From Bacteroidota bacterium (GTDB lineage: Bacteria; Bacteroidota; Bacteroidia; Flavobacteriales; Weeksellaceae): a stretch of DNA of 5,232 nucleotides. The DNA is taken from the NCBI GenBank assembly GCA_018266965.1, contig JAFDZJ010000068.1:1-5232 (forward strand), in the 5' to 3' direction. A program made the translations under genes and the position numbers. The notes beneath the pieces are model-generated. The model searched no databases and was not told the DNA's origin. It worked only from the letters and a program-made list of their open reading frames with translations. Shown here piece after piece: positions 1 to 5,098 of this stretch (positions are counted from its first letter, which is position 1; each line of letters opens with the position of its first letter).

Positions 1-130
1 CACTCGTGCTATTACGCAACAGTTTTAAAATCGGCCTTACATTAAGCACTGCTAATCTAATAATATTTCTTCCACCTACCGTTAGCTTGAGGAATATATT
101 TCGTGGCGGAATATGAAGGATTGCCGCTAA
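1..130. other. Left-edge stretch with no supported gene
   Basis: By the cassette logic this is downstream of the last complete cassette. The minus strand is open in one frame from about base 145 to the window edge, but it has no ATG; the only plausible start is a GTG at 47-49. I do not recognise the resulting leucine-, isoleucine- and arginine-rich peptide, so I call no gene. The stretch starts (minus strand) with TTAGC after the boundary at 130/131, and meets GCTAAC again at 86-81. It may therefore be a very short gene-less cassette whose attC runs off the window, or the distal flank of the array. Confidence 0.4.
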
Positions 131-136
131 CGGTAG
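76..136. repeat. 11-bp inverted repeat spanning the leftmost cassette boundary
   Basis: CTACCGTTAGC at 76-86 is perfectly complementary to GCTAACGGTAG at 126-136, with 39 bases between. The right arm contains the G^TTAGC boundary of attC A. The left arm would be the R'' (GCTAAC) of the next unit. If so, the unit between them has only about 44 bp before its attC and no gene. Confidence 0.45.
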
Positions 137-257
137 CCAGCTTTACGCAGTGCAGGATTTGCCAGCACTTCAGCTCGGGCTTGAACTAAAGATAAATAAA
201 AAAACTAAAGCCCCATGCATTTACTTCCGCCTGCATTGCGTAAAACTGTTGTTAGCA
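125..257 (-). repeat. attC-like site A (end of cassette 1), 133 bp
   Basis: The stem arms are TTTACGCAGTGCAGG at 142-156 and CCTGCATTGCGTAAA at 230-244, 15 bp with a single G.T pair on the plus strand. R' (minus strand GTTAGCG) is at 131-125 and R'' (minus strand TGCTAAC) at 257-251. R'' extended to 251-265 matches 14 of 15 bases of the inverted start of its own cassette at 913-927. It belongs to the short size class, and its stem sequence differs most from the other sites. Confidence 0.7.
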
Positions 258-291
258 CCAGTACTTCTTCCGCTTTCTGTCATTTTTGGTT

Positions 292-912
292 TTATAAATT
301 GTCTAAGTAACATTCGAAAAATGGTCTTTCTCTGTAAACAACTGCATCTTTATATTCTTCGGGTCTTGTCTGCGGACCTTGTCGATGTGAGCGCAACTCT
401 CCATTTTTTAGAACGTAACTATGATTAATAATTTCTTCGATGTCGTCAACTGAGTAACCGTCTGGTATTTGAAAAAACTCCCAATGGAATGTTGTCCCAA
501 AACCAAAGTGCTTTCCGTCTTTCATTTTACTCGCAAATCCTGTCCAGCCCATTGTTGTCTCTCCTTGAATTTGTCTTTGTATGTCTAATGGAAACGCAAA
601 CTTGCTTTTTTCCACTCTATCAATGTCATAGTCGTTTATGCAATTTCCACTTGTAACAAAATTTTTAACTATGTTATAATAACCAAGTCCATATGAACGA
701 TTAAAAATTCCTTTCCCAGTTTGCTCTTCCTTAAATCGTCTAATTGCCAAATTCACAACAGTCTTTGAATTGCGGAATATTACACAAGGCAAAAACGTAC
801 CGTCTGTCAGATAAACGGAAGCTCTGTACCCAAGTCCATAAGCGTTGTTTTCTAATGGCTCAATATTGTCCTTTAAAAATTTGATAATATCTTCTGTTTG
901 TTGTCGTCTCAT
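292..912 (-). CDS. Unrecognised 206-residue cytoplasmic protein (cassette 1)
   Basis: I do not recognise this family. The ATG at 912 (MRRQQTED) is chosen over the one at 972 because the longer version would run through attC B, and because 912 is the first base after the cassette's 15-base terminal repeat, a usual place for a cassette gene to begin. The protein has no signal peptide or membrane segment and is rich in aromatic residues and glycine. A YGLGY motif occurs twice, near residues 25-29 and 74-78, which hints at an internal duplication or two related strands. Later landmarks are QIQGETTMGWTGF (about 114-126) and GFGTTFHWEFF (about 137-147), followed by an acidic segment IPDGYSVDDIEEI. 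The C-terminus is arginine-rich. The stop (TAA) lies about 27 bases before R'' of attC A. No promoter or Shine-Dalgarno site is visible in the 14-base leader. It is clearly coding by its codon pattern, but its function is unknown. Confidence 0.8.
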   Translation of the reverse strand: MRRQQTEDIIKFLKDNIEPLENNAYGLGYRASVYLTDGTFLPCVIFRNSKTVVNLAIRRFKEEQTGKGIFNRSYGLGYYNIVKNFVTSGNCINDYDIDRVEKSKFAFPLDIQRQIQGETTMGWTGFASKMKDGKHFGFGTTFHWEFFQIPDGYSVDDIEEIINHSYVLKNGELRSHRQGPQTRPEEYKDAVVYRERPFFECYLDNL

Positions 913-920
913 AGTATTGG

Positions 921-1052
921 TGCTAACGCCCGGGTATTGCCGAAGGCGTGGTGTTTTTGCACTAACGCTCAACTGAAATACCGAAGTCTAAATTTAGTAA
1001 AATTGTTTCATAGTATTCCGTCTGCCACGCTTTTGGCAATACCATGTTATAG
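921..1052 (-). repeat. attC-like site B (end of cassette 2), 132 bp
   Basis: The stem arms are GGTATTGCCGAAGGCGTGG at 933-951 and CCACGCTTTTGGCAATACC at 1025-1043. They match at 17 of 19 positions, and both mismatches are G.T pairs on the plus strand. R' (minus GTTAGCA) is at 927-921 and carries the first bases of cassette 1. R'' (minus CTATAAC) is at 1052-1046 and contains the TAA stop of the cassette 2 gene. The stem is nearly identical to that of site E. Confidence 0.75.
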
Positions 1053-1619
1053 GTGACCTTGTCTAAGTTTTGCTTGATCGTGCAATCTAAATTCTCTCGC
1101 AATTACATAATTATCATCGACTAACAAAAGTTTGAAATCGTCGAGCTTTCTCTCTCCACCAAGTGTCTTTGTCATTACGCCATATTTTTCACAAATCCTA
1201 TTCACTTCCATTGTTATTGAAAAAGGTGCTTTCAAAAGTATTCCTGTTCCATTCTTGACGTTATTAAAGAAATTCACAACTGTAAAGTTTGAATCATTCG
1301 TTACATATTTTGTCCAAGATCTCCAACCTTGAGTTATGCTATCAATAGCTAATTCAAAGTCCTTTACAAAACTGTCAAGATCGTTAGGTTTGGTGTTTAT
1401 AAAAGTCGTTAACTCTTCCTCATTGTAATCTATCAATAAAGGATGTGTCTCATAGAAATCAAGTTGTCCAATTTTATCCTTTGATAAATTGAATTCCTTT
1501 TTATCAATAAAGTCAAATCTTAAAATTTCTGTGTCATATTTTAGAGTCAAATATGTCGCTTGATAATTTACGACCTGAACAATCTTGTCTTGAAGTTCTG
1601 TAATATTCACAAATTTCAA
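1047..1619 (-). CDS. Unrecognised 190-residue protein (cassette 2)
   Basis: I do not recognise this family. The frame opens after a TAA at 1628-1626, and the first usable start is a TTG at 1619, directly after the 17-base cassette terminal repeat (1620-1636). A GTG three codons later (1610) is the alternative; there is no in-frame ATG nearby. The protein is cytoplasmic in appearance and acidic in its first half. The middle has a DLDSFVKDFELAIDSI helix (about 80-95), then ITQGWRSWTKYV, and an FFNNVKNGTGILLKAPFS segment, with a basic C-terminus. The last codons (RQGHL, stop) lie inside the inverted copy of the cassette start, and the TAA is part of R'' of attC B. The cassette's recombination sequence therefore constrains both ends of this gene. 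The function is unknown; an effector, an immunity protein or a housekeeping orphan are all possible. Confidence 0.75.
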   Translation of the reverse strand: MKFVNITELQDKIVQVVNYQATYLTLKYDTEILRFDFIDKKEFNLSKDKIGQLDFYETHPLLIDYNEEELTTFINTKPNDLDSFVKDFELAIDSITQGWRSWTKYVTNDSNFTVVNFFNNVKNGTGILLKAPFSITMEVNRICEKYGVMTKTLGGERKLDDFKLLLVDDNYVIAREFRLHDQAKLRQGHL

Positions 1620-1629
1620 ATAAGGTTAC

Positions 1630-1824
1630 CTATAACGGGCAGGTATTGCTGCAGGTGGGATATTTTATAACGTCCAGCCCGGAACCGCCGCCCAATTGAA
1701 ATATAAAATTGAAGTTAACAACAAAAAGCCAAATTGACATTCGTCTGCCCGAACCAAAGTACAGCGATGCAAACAGCCGAAGTTTAAACGTCCAGCCCCA
1801 CTTGCAGCAATACCAATGTTGGCT
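1630..1824 (-). repeat. attC-like site C (end of cassette 3), 195 bp
   Basis: The stem arms are GGTATTGCTGCAGGTGGG at 1642-1659 and CCCACTTGCAGCAATACC at 1797-1814, 17 of 18 paired, and the mismatch is G.T on the plus strand. R' (minus GTTATAG) at 1636-1630 carries the start of cassette 2. R'' (minus CAGCCAAC region) lies at 1818-1824, and its extension to 1834 mirrors the start of cassette 3 at 2317-2333. The long loop contains AACGTCCAGCCC twice (1669-1680, 1787-1798), as well as TAACAACAAAAAGCCAAAT (1716-1734), shared exactly with site D. Confidence 0.75.
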
Positions 1825-1828
1825 GCTG

Positions 1829-2299
1829 TTAAGTCTTACGTTTGGTCAGTCTTTTGAACAGTCCCGCAATTAAGTTTATAACAAAAATAAATTGTCCCAA
1901 CAGCAATACAAATATTGTTATACCAATAGCTTTTGTAAATGTCGTGTAATTATCAAATGAATTCCAACTGCTATAATCATAATACCGTCGTGGTGTTGGG
2001 TTCATAAAACTGTCACCGAAAAAAAGTGTCAATGCAAAAAGTAGAAGTGTCAAGATTGTTACAATAACATGTGTCCACGTAAGAGCTTTTGAATACAATA
2101 TTCTATTTGTCAATAAATAAAGTGTCCATACAAATAAAGCTAACATTGCTAACAACCAAAAAACATGAGTATGAGCAATTACAAAATAAGTGTCGTGAAG
2201 ATGTATGTCAACTGAATTGTTTTGTTTCAAAATAAAAAATGAGGTCAAAACCAAAATAAGTCCTGTCCACAAAAGTAAATTATAAGGTTTCTGTTTCAT
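1829..2299 (-). CDS. Four-helix membrane protein resembling the C-terminal third of cytochrome c oxidase subunit I (cassette 3)
   Basis: This 156-residue protein has membrane segments near 7-24, 40-63, 75-95 and 124-147. Residues 31-48 (DIHLHDTYFVIAHTHVF) match the loop and helix X of heme-copper oxidase subunit I (HDTYYVVAHFHYV in the family). H35-D36 would be the magnesium/propionate pair, H43 the heme a3 ligand and H45 the heme a ligand (bovine H368-D369, H376, H378). NPTPRRYYDY at 100-109 matches the PRRYSDY propionate-binding motif (bovine R438-R439), at almost the same spacing. The His of helix II and the CuB ligands of helices VI-VII are absent, so it cannot be a complete oxidase. The start is ATG 2299; the longer frame reaching 2533 merely runs through attC D. 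The stop is next to R'' of attC C. It could be a heme-binding or oxidase-modulating protein or a decaying fragment. The intact frame favours a functional gene. The homology is seen in motifs; the role is inference. Confidence 0.7.
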   Translation of the reverse strand: MKQKPYNLLLWTGLILVLTSFFILKQNNSVDIHLHDTYFVIAHTHVFWLLAMLALFVWTLYLLTNRILYSKALTWTHVIVTILTLLLFALTLFFGDSFMNPTPRRYYDYSSWNSFDNYTTFTKAIGITIFVLLLGQFIFVINLIAGLFKRLTKRKT

Positions 2300-2313
2300 G
2301 TGCAGGGTGTGTC

Positions 2314-2321
2314 CAAATTTA
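2314..2321 (-). promoter_or_regulatory. Possible Bacteroidota-type -7 element ahead of cassette 3 gene
   Basis: TAAATTTG on the minus strand fits the TAnnTTTG consensus of Bacteroidota promoters and ends 14 bases before the ATG at 2299. No convincing TTTG -33 partner is found at the usual distance, so this may be chance in AT-rich DNA. Confidence 0.2.
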
Positions 2322-2326
2322 ATAGC

Positions 2327-2524
2327 AGCCAACGGGCAGGGCTTGGCGTTGTTGGGGGATTTGAAAAACGTCCGCCCGGAACTAAAGCCCAATTGGAAAA
2401 CAGATGTTGAAGATAACAACAAAAAGCCAAATAGGATTCGGTCAAGCCCGAACAACTGCTGCCATGTTGCTGCAGTTGAAGATAACAACGTCATGCCCCA
2501 ATAACGCCAAACCCAATGTAAGCT
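2327..2524 (-). repeat. attC-like site D (end of cassette 4), 198 bp
   Basis: The stem arms are GGGCTTGGCGTTGTTGGGG at 2339-2357 and CCCCAATAACGCCAAACCC at 2496-2514, 17 of 19 paired. One mismatch is G.T and one is C.A on the plus strand. R' (minus GTTGGCT) is at 2333-2327. R'' (minus AGCTTAC) is at 2524-2518, and its extension to 2531 mirrors the start of cassette 4. Here the boundary reads G^TA instead of G^TT, at both ends of cassette 4. The loop shares TAACAACAAAAAGCCAAAT (2414-2432) with site C. Confidence 0.72.
2406..2489. repeat. 15-bp direct repeat inside attC D
   Basis: GTTGAAGATAACAAC occurs at 2406-2420 and again at 2475-2489. The first copy aligns with a related segment in site C (1709-1722), while the second has no counterpart there. 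It looks like a duplication within the loop of the long attC class. Confidence 0.7.
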
Positions 2525-2542
2525 GCAGTACATTCTGGAAGG

Positions 2543-3082
2543 CTATTTGCATCTTTCCAAAAAGCGTTCGCAAGTTTCTTGGCTTCCTTCCATGTACGCA
2601 AATGGTTCTTTGTCTTTTAATTTAGAGCCAATTGTCCAATCTGAACAACCGCCAATTTTGTCTTCTAAATCGAAGTATTTTAATGAACCTCTGCTTTTAA
2701 AATATTTTGGATTGTCAGATTCAAATTTAATTGCAGAATCTAAATCTTTTAACGCTGCTTTATAATCTTTCTTTTCATCCTGATAATAGCTTGCTCTTTC
2801 AAAATAGTATTTGGCATTAGTTGAGTCTAAGGAAATACATTTATCTAGGTCAAATTGGTGTAAATTATATTTTCTTGAATCCGCAATTTTGAATTTCCCA
2901 ATTTTATACCTTTCAAAATATAAAGTAGAATTTGTCGGACTTTTTTTTATAAGAAATGAAATGCTGTCTAACTCTTTTACATATTTTTCGTCACCTGCAA
3001 AGGTTCTATTTGAATTGGGATATTGTCCAAAAGATGTTGAAGTGAAAAGTGTTACAATGATTGTAAATAATAAAGGTCTCAT
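2543..3082 (-). CDS. Secreted TPR-like repeat protein (cassette 4, second gene)
   Basis: This 179-residue protein begins with a signal peptide: MR, a hydrophobic stretch PLLFTIIVTLFTSTSFG, then Q20. The probable cleavage is by signal peptidase I, as there is no lipobox cysteine. The rest resembles tetratricopeptide repeats: about residues 55-88, 90-123 (YYFERASYYQDEKKDYKAAL, then DLDSAIKFESDNP) and a degenerate third from 125. The third contains GGCSDW and is followed by ETCERFLERC, a cysteine-containing tail seen in many Bacteroidota TPR proteins. TPRs mediate protein-protein contacts; the partner is unknown. Its ATG lies 11 bases after the stop of the upstream gene, with no attC between, so the two genes share one cassette and probably one transcript. 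The start at 3082 is fixed by the signal peptide. It ends with TAG, before R'' of attC D. Confidence 0.82.
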   Translation of the reverse strand: MRPLLFTIIVTLFTSTSFGQYPNSNRTFAGDEKYVKELDSISFLIKKSPTNSTLYFERYKIGKFKIADSRKYNLHQFDLDKCISLDSTNAKYYFERASYYQDEKKDYKAALKDLDSAIKFESDNPKYFKSRGSLKYFDLEDKIGGCSDWTIGSKLKDKEPFAYMEGSQETCERFLERCK

Positions 3083-3093
3083 TCTGGAATATT

Positions 3094-3516
3094 TTATTGA
3101 GTAAATAGTGTTTCTATAATTTGTTTTTGTACGAAGGGCAAAAATTCTTCATAAAATGTCGCCGCCCTGAAATTTGTCAGCTTTCCTTCTTTTGGTGGGA
3201 TTGTTATTTTAAATTCCTTTTTAACAACCCATTTTACTTTAATTGCAATACTTAATTTTTCCTGATTAATTTGTGTGTCAAAAAAATTATGAAGTAATGA
3301 TTGGCAAACAACACCAATGCCTTTTATTCTCAATGTTCTTGAACCTGATTGGTTAGATTTCAAGTAAACAATATCTCCTGCTTTCAAAATAGAAATGATG
3401 TCGTATAAATCTTTTGAATCATTATAGTCCCAACCAATCACATATTCTTGATTGTCAAAAAACTTTTCTTTTTTTTCTACGCCTTCCCAATTAGAGCCGG
3501 CACCAAAAATTGCCAT
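3094..3516 (-). CDS. PUA/EVE-like small protein (cassette 4, first gene)
   Basis: This 140-residue protein has no signal peptide or membrane segment. Its pattern MAIFGAGSNWEG (1-12), YVIGWD (26-31), LKAGDIVYLKSN (44-55) and RIKGIGVV (63-70) is the one I associate with PUA-like/EVE-like small beta-barrel domains. These often read modified bases or sit beside restriction and AAA+ proteins. The second half is a lysine-rich strand region followed by an amphipathic C-terminal helix (FLPFVQKQIIETL). There is no catalytic motif. The ATG at 3516 is about 47 bases into the cassette, the longest leader among the two-gene cassettes here, with a very A-rich tract ahead of it and no Shine-Dalgarno site. 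It is followed 11 bases later by the TPR gene. The fold assignment rests on remembered motifs only, and a nucleic-acid-binding role is inference. Confidence 0.75.
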   Translation of the reverse strand: MAIFGAGSNWEGVEKKEKFFDNQEYVIGWDYNDSKDLYDIISILKAGDIVYLKSNQSGSRTLRIKGIGVVCQSLLHNFFDTQINQEKLSIAIKVKWVVKKEFKITIPPKEGKLTNFRAATFYEEFLPFVQKQIIETLFTQ

Positions 3517-3557
3517 TGATTAATCGTTTTAAATTTTAGAGTGTGTCTACGTATTGC

Positions 3558-3689
3558 AGCTTACGAGCAGGGTATTGCCGAAGGCGGGGATTTTTAGCAC
3601 AAAAGTTCAATCGAAATACTACCGTTGAACCTCGCACAAATGTCCAATCAAAGCCGTTCAGCCCCGCTTTTGGCAATACCTTGTTACCT
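3558..3689 (-). repeat. attC-like site E (end of cassette 5), 132 bp
   Basis: The stem arms are GGTATTGCCGAAGGCGGGG at 3571-3589 and CCCCGCTTTTGGCAATACC at 3662-3680. They match at 17 of 19 positions, and both mismatches are G.T on the plus strand. R' (minus GTAAGCT) is at 3564-3558 and R'' (minus AGGTAAC) at 3689-3683; R'' contains the TAA stop of the deiminase gene. The extension 3683-3698 mirrors the start of cassette 5 at 5090-5105. The stem differs from site B by one base pair. Confidence 0.75.
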
Positions 3690-4541
3690 GCCGTTTTGTT
3701 TGTCGGTCTTTATGTTCCACGTTATGCAGTTCAGTATTCCTCCGTCATAAGCTATTTCGTTACTTTCGATAGTCTGAATATTTTGTCCTGCGAAAATTGT
3801 TTCAAGTTGTCTTACTGCTAAGTCGTCCTCTTTGATGTCAAAGGTCGGAATGATTACAGTATTTTCCATTTGCAAATAGTTGATATAGTCGCCATTTGCG
3901 TGGTCATTGCTTTTGTTGTCATAAACGTTGTAAGGAATTGTGATGTATTCAAGTCCTGAGTTGTGAATGGCGATTTCAAAAGCTCTATAAAATTCTTCTT
4001 TCTCTTGTTTGTAGTCGTTAATGATAACTGTGTGTTCATCAACAAAACGAACCATTCCGTCTGAATGACCTGTAAAATCCCCTGGTTGTTCGGGGACAAA
4101 GTAGAGTTTGTCAACCTTTAAGAGTTCGTAAAGTTCTTTTATTAGCTGTTTGCGTTCGTAGTTTGGGTTGTCTTTAAAAACACGGTCAGTCATAATAACT
4201 TTGTTTGTCCAACGTGTTACATTACCACCGTCAATAATGATGTCTGTTTTTATTGTTTCAATTCCGATGTAATTACAAATAGTATCAACGTCTGAAATTG
4301 TATTTGCATATTTTTTATACTTGGTCAAATACGATGGAAGATATAGGAAGCGAACAAATTTGTTCAACTCTGTCTGAATGGGCATATAATCAACAGCCCA
4401 AACGTCTTTTGTATTAGGAAGTAGTGCAAAATTGATATTGCAGTCGGTCAATACCTTTTCAAACCGTTTGTAAAAGTCGGGATACTTAGTTGGCAATGTG
4501 TCTGCTAAGTATAAGAAGTTCGTTTGGCTGTCAGTTATCAT
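3684..4541 (-). CDS. Agmatine deiminase / peptidylarginine deiminase family protein (cassette 5, second gene)
   Basis: This 285-residue protein belongs to the guanidino-group-modifying PAD_porph superfamily, which hydrolyses arginine-like guanidines to ureido products plus ammonia. In order: VWAVDYMP at 47-54 with substrate-binding D51; IDGGN at 103-107; the GHSD motif with H159 and D161; ANGDY at 215-219; and GGILNCIT at 267-274 with nucleophile C272. The catalytic set is complete. However, the WxRDxGP of typical agmatine deiminases reads WAVDYMP, GG(I/L)HCIT reads GGILNCIT, and the protein is shorter than the usual 340-370 residues. The substrate is therefore uncertain. I prefer ATG 4541 to 4583: it starts MITDSQTNF directly with the family's first strand, and gives an 11-base overlap with the preceding gene (ATGATAACTGA), suggesting translational coupling. 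There is no signal peptide, so it is cytoplasmic. The stop lies within R'' of attC E. Confidence 0.88.
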   Translation of the reverse strand: MITDSQTNFLYLADTLPTKYPDFYKRFEKVLTDCNINFALLPNTKDVWAVDYMPIQTELNKFVRFLYLPSYLTKYKKYANTISDVDTICNYIGIETIKTDIIIDGGNVTRWTNKVIMTDRVFKDNPNYERKQLIKELYELLKVDKLYFVPEQPGDFTGHSDGMVRFVDEHTVIINDYKQEKEEFYRAFEIAIHNSGLEYITIPYNVYDNKSNDHANGDYINYLQMENTVIIPTFDIKEDDLAVRQLETIFAGQNIQTIESNEIAYDGGILNCITWNIKTDKQNGR

Positions 4542-5064
4542 AGATAAAGAAATTTGCCCATTCTGTTTGTTTTGCCTGTCCATAAAACCTTGCAGGTGTT
4601 GTTAATAACTGAAAAAGAATTTTTTTCTTTTCACAATGATTTTTGATTTCTTCAATCTTTGTTTTCAAATTCGGAATATCTCCAAACGATTTTCTTGTCA
4701 AGCAAACCCGTTTCAAGTTTGTGAGTTTGTCAATTTCAGAGATAACGTCTCTCCATTCGGAAACTTTACTGTCAAGATAGCCGTCATCGTAATTTGCGAC
4801 TTCTTCAACTTCAACCTCTGAAATTAGGTCTATAAAATCAATTCTGTATTTTTCAATGAATTTCAATTTTTCATTTCGGGTCTTTCCTTTTAATGAAGTT
4901 TCATTGAATGACGTTGGAATAAGTGTCCAAAGAAAATTCCTTTGTCTGCCGTAAAAGAAGTCAGCAATGTTTTCCTCTGTGTCTGGGTTAAATGTCCCAA
5001 TAACCAAAGTTTCTGTCTTTGGGTTGATGTTATGGTTTATAAAGCGATGCCTAATTTTTGTCAT
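4531..5064 (-). CDS. Uracil-DNA glycosylase superfamily protein (cassette 5, first gene)
   Basis: This 177-residue protein carries the landmarks of the UDG fold: a first strand and loop LVIGTFNP (20-27), corresponding to the GxFP-type active-site loop of mismatch-specific and deoxyinosine glycosylases. FFYGRQRNFLW (36-46) is the YYghpRNxFW-like uracil-pocket segment. A late LLTTPARF (153-160) lies where the family has its DNA-intercalation loop (LPSTSPA-like). The family excises uracil or deaminated bases from DNA. The exact substrate cannot be read here, and the water-activating Asp of canonical family 1 is not obvious. ATG 5064 follows a 40-base leader from the cassette boundary at 5104; the leader has no Shine-Dalgarno site or recognisable promoter. 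The gene ends in TGA, overlapping the deiminase start by 11 bases. Length is near the small end of the family, and the protein appears complete. Confidence 0.82.
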   Translation of the reverse strand: MTKIRHRFINHNINPKTETLVIGTFNPDTEENIADFFYGRQRNFLWTLIPTSFNETSLKGKTRNEKLKFIEKYRIDFIDLISEVEVEEVANYDDGYLDSKVSEWRDVISEIDKLTNLKRVCLTRKSFGDIPNLKTKIEEIKNHCEKKKILFQLLTTPARFYGQAKQTEWANFFIYDN

Positions 5065-5098
5065 TGTTGATTGTTGTAACGTGTCGTCCTAAAATGGC

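Noticed and set aside
17..251. Inverted pair CAACAGTTTTA (17-27) and TAAAACTGTTG (241-251)
   Set aside because: The right copy is the spacer of attC A. An 11-base AT-rich match over 200 bp is weak, and the left copy lacks the rest of a stem. It may belong to an attC off the window, but this cannot be shown.
913..972. ATG at 972 as start of the cassette 1 gene (20 extra residues)
   Set aside because: The extension translates the stem and loop of attC B and crosses the cassette boundary at 926/927. The ATG at 912 directly after the terminal repeat is the natural start.
2300..2533. ATG at 2533 as start of the cassette 3 gene (78 extra residues)
   Set aside because: The extra part is a readthrough of attC D and the end of cassette 4. 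The COX1-like region and its first membrane helix begin right after the ATG at 2299.
2531..3089. Direct repeat CATTCTGGAA at 2531-2540 and 3080-3089, flanking the TPR gene
   Set aside because: Ten bases only, not extended, with no boundary features at 3080. It is likely chance, although it could be considered if a cassette fusion is confirmed.
125..3689. Stem-loops as intrinsic transcription terminators
   Set aside because: The loops are 70-140 bases and no T-tract follows the arms on the minus strand. They fit recombination sites better, though they may attenuate transcription.
4542..4583. ATG at 4583 as start of the deiminase gene
   Set aside because: It would add 14 polar residues (MDRQNKQNGQISLS) with no family counterpart and give a 53-base overlap. 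The 11-base overlap from 4541 is more usual, although the longer form cannot be excluded.
150..4821. Plus-strand open frames such as 150-428, 1132-1332, 2811-3104, 3543-3821 and 4636-4821
   Set aside because: They lie antisense to well-supported minus-strand genes or across attC stems and show no recognisable protein features, so they are shadows.
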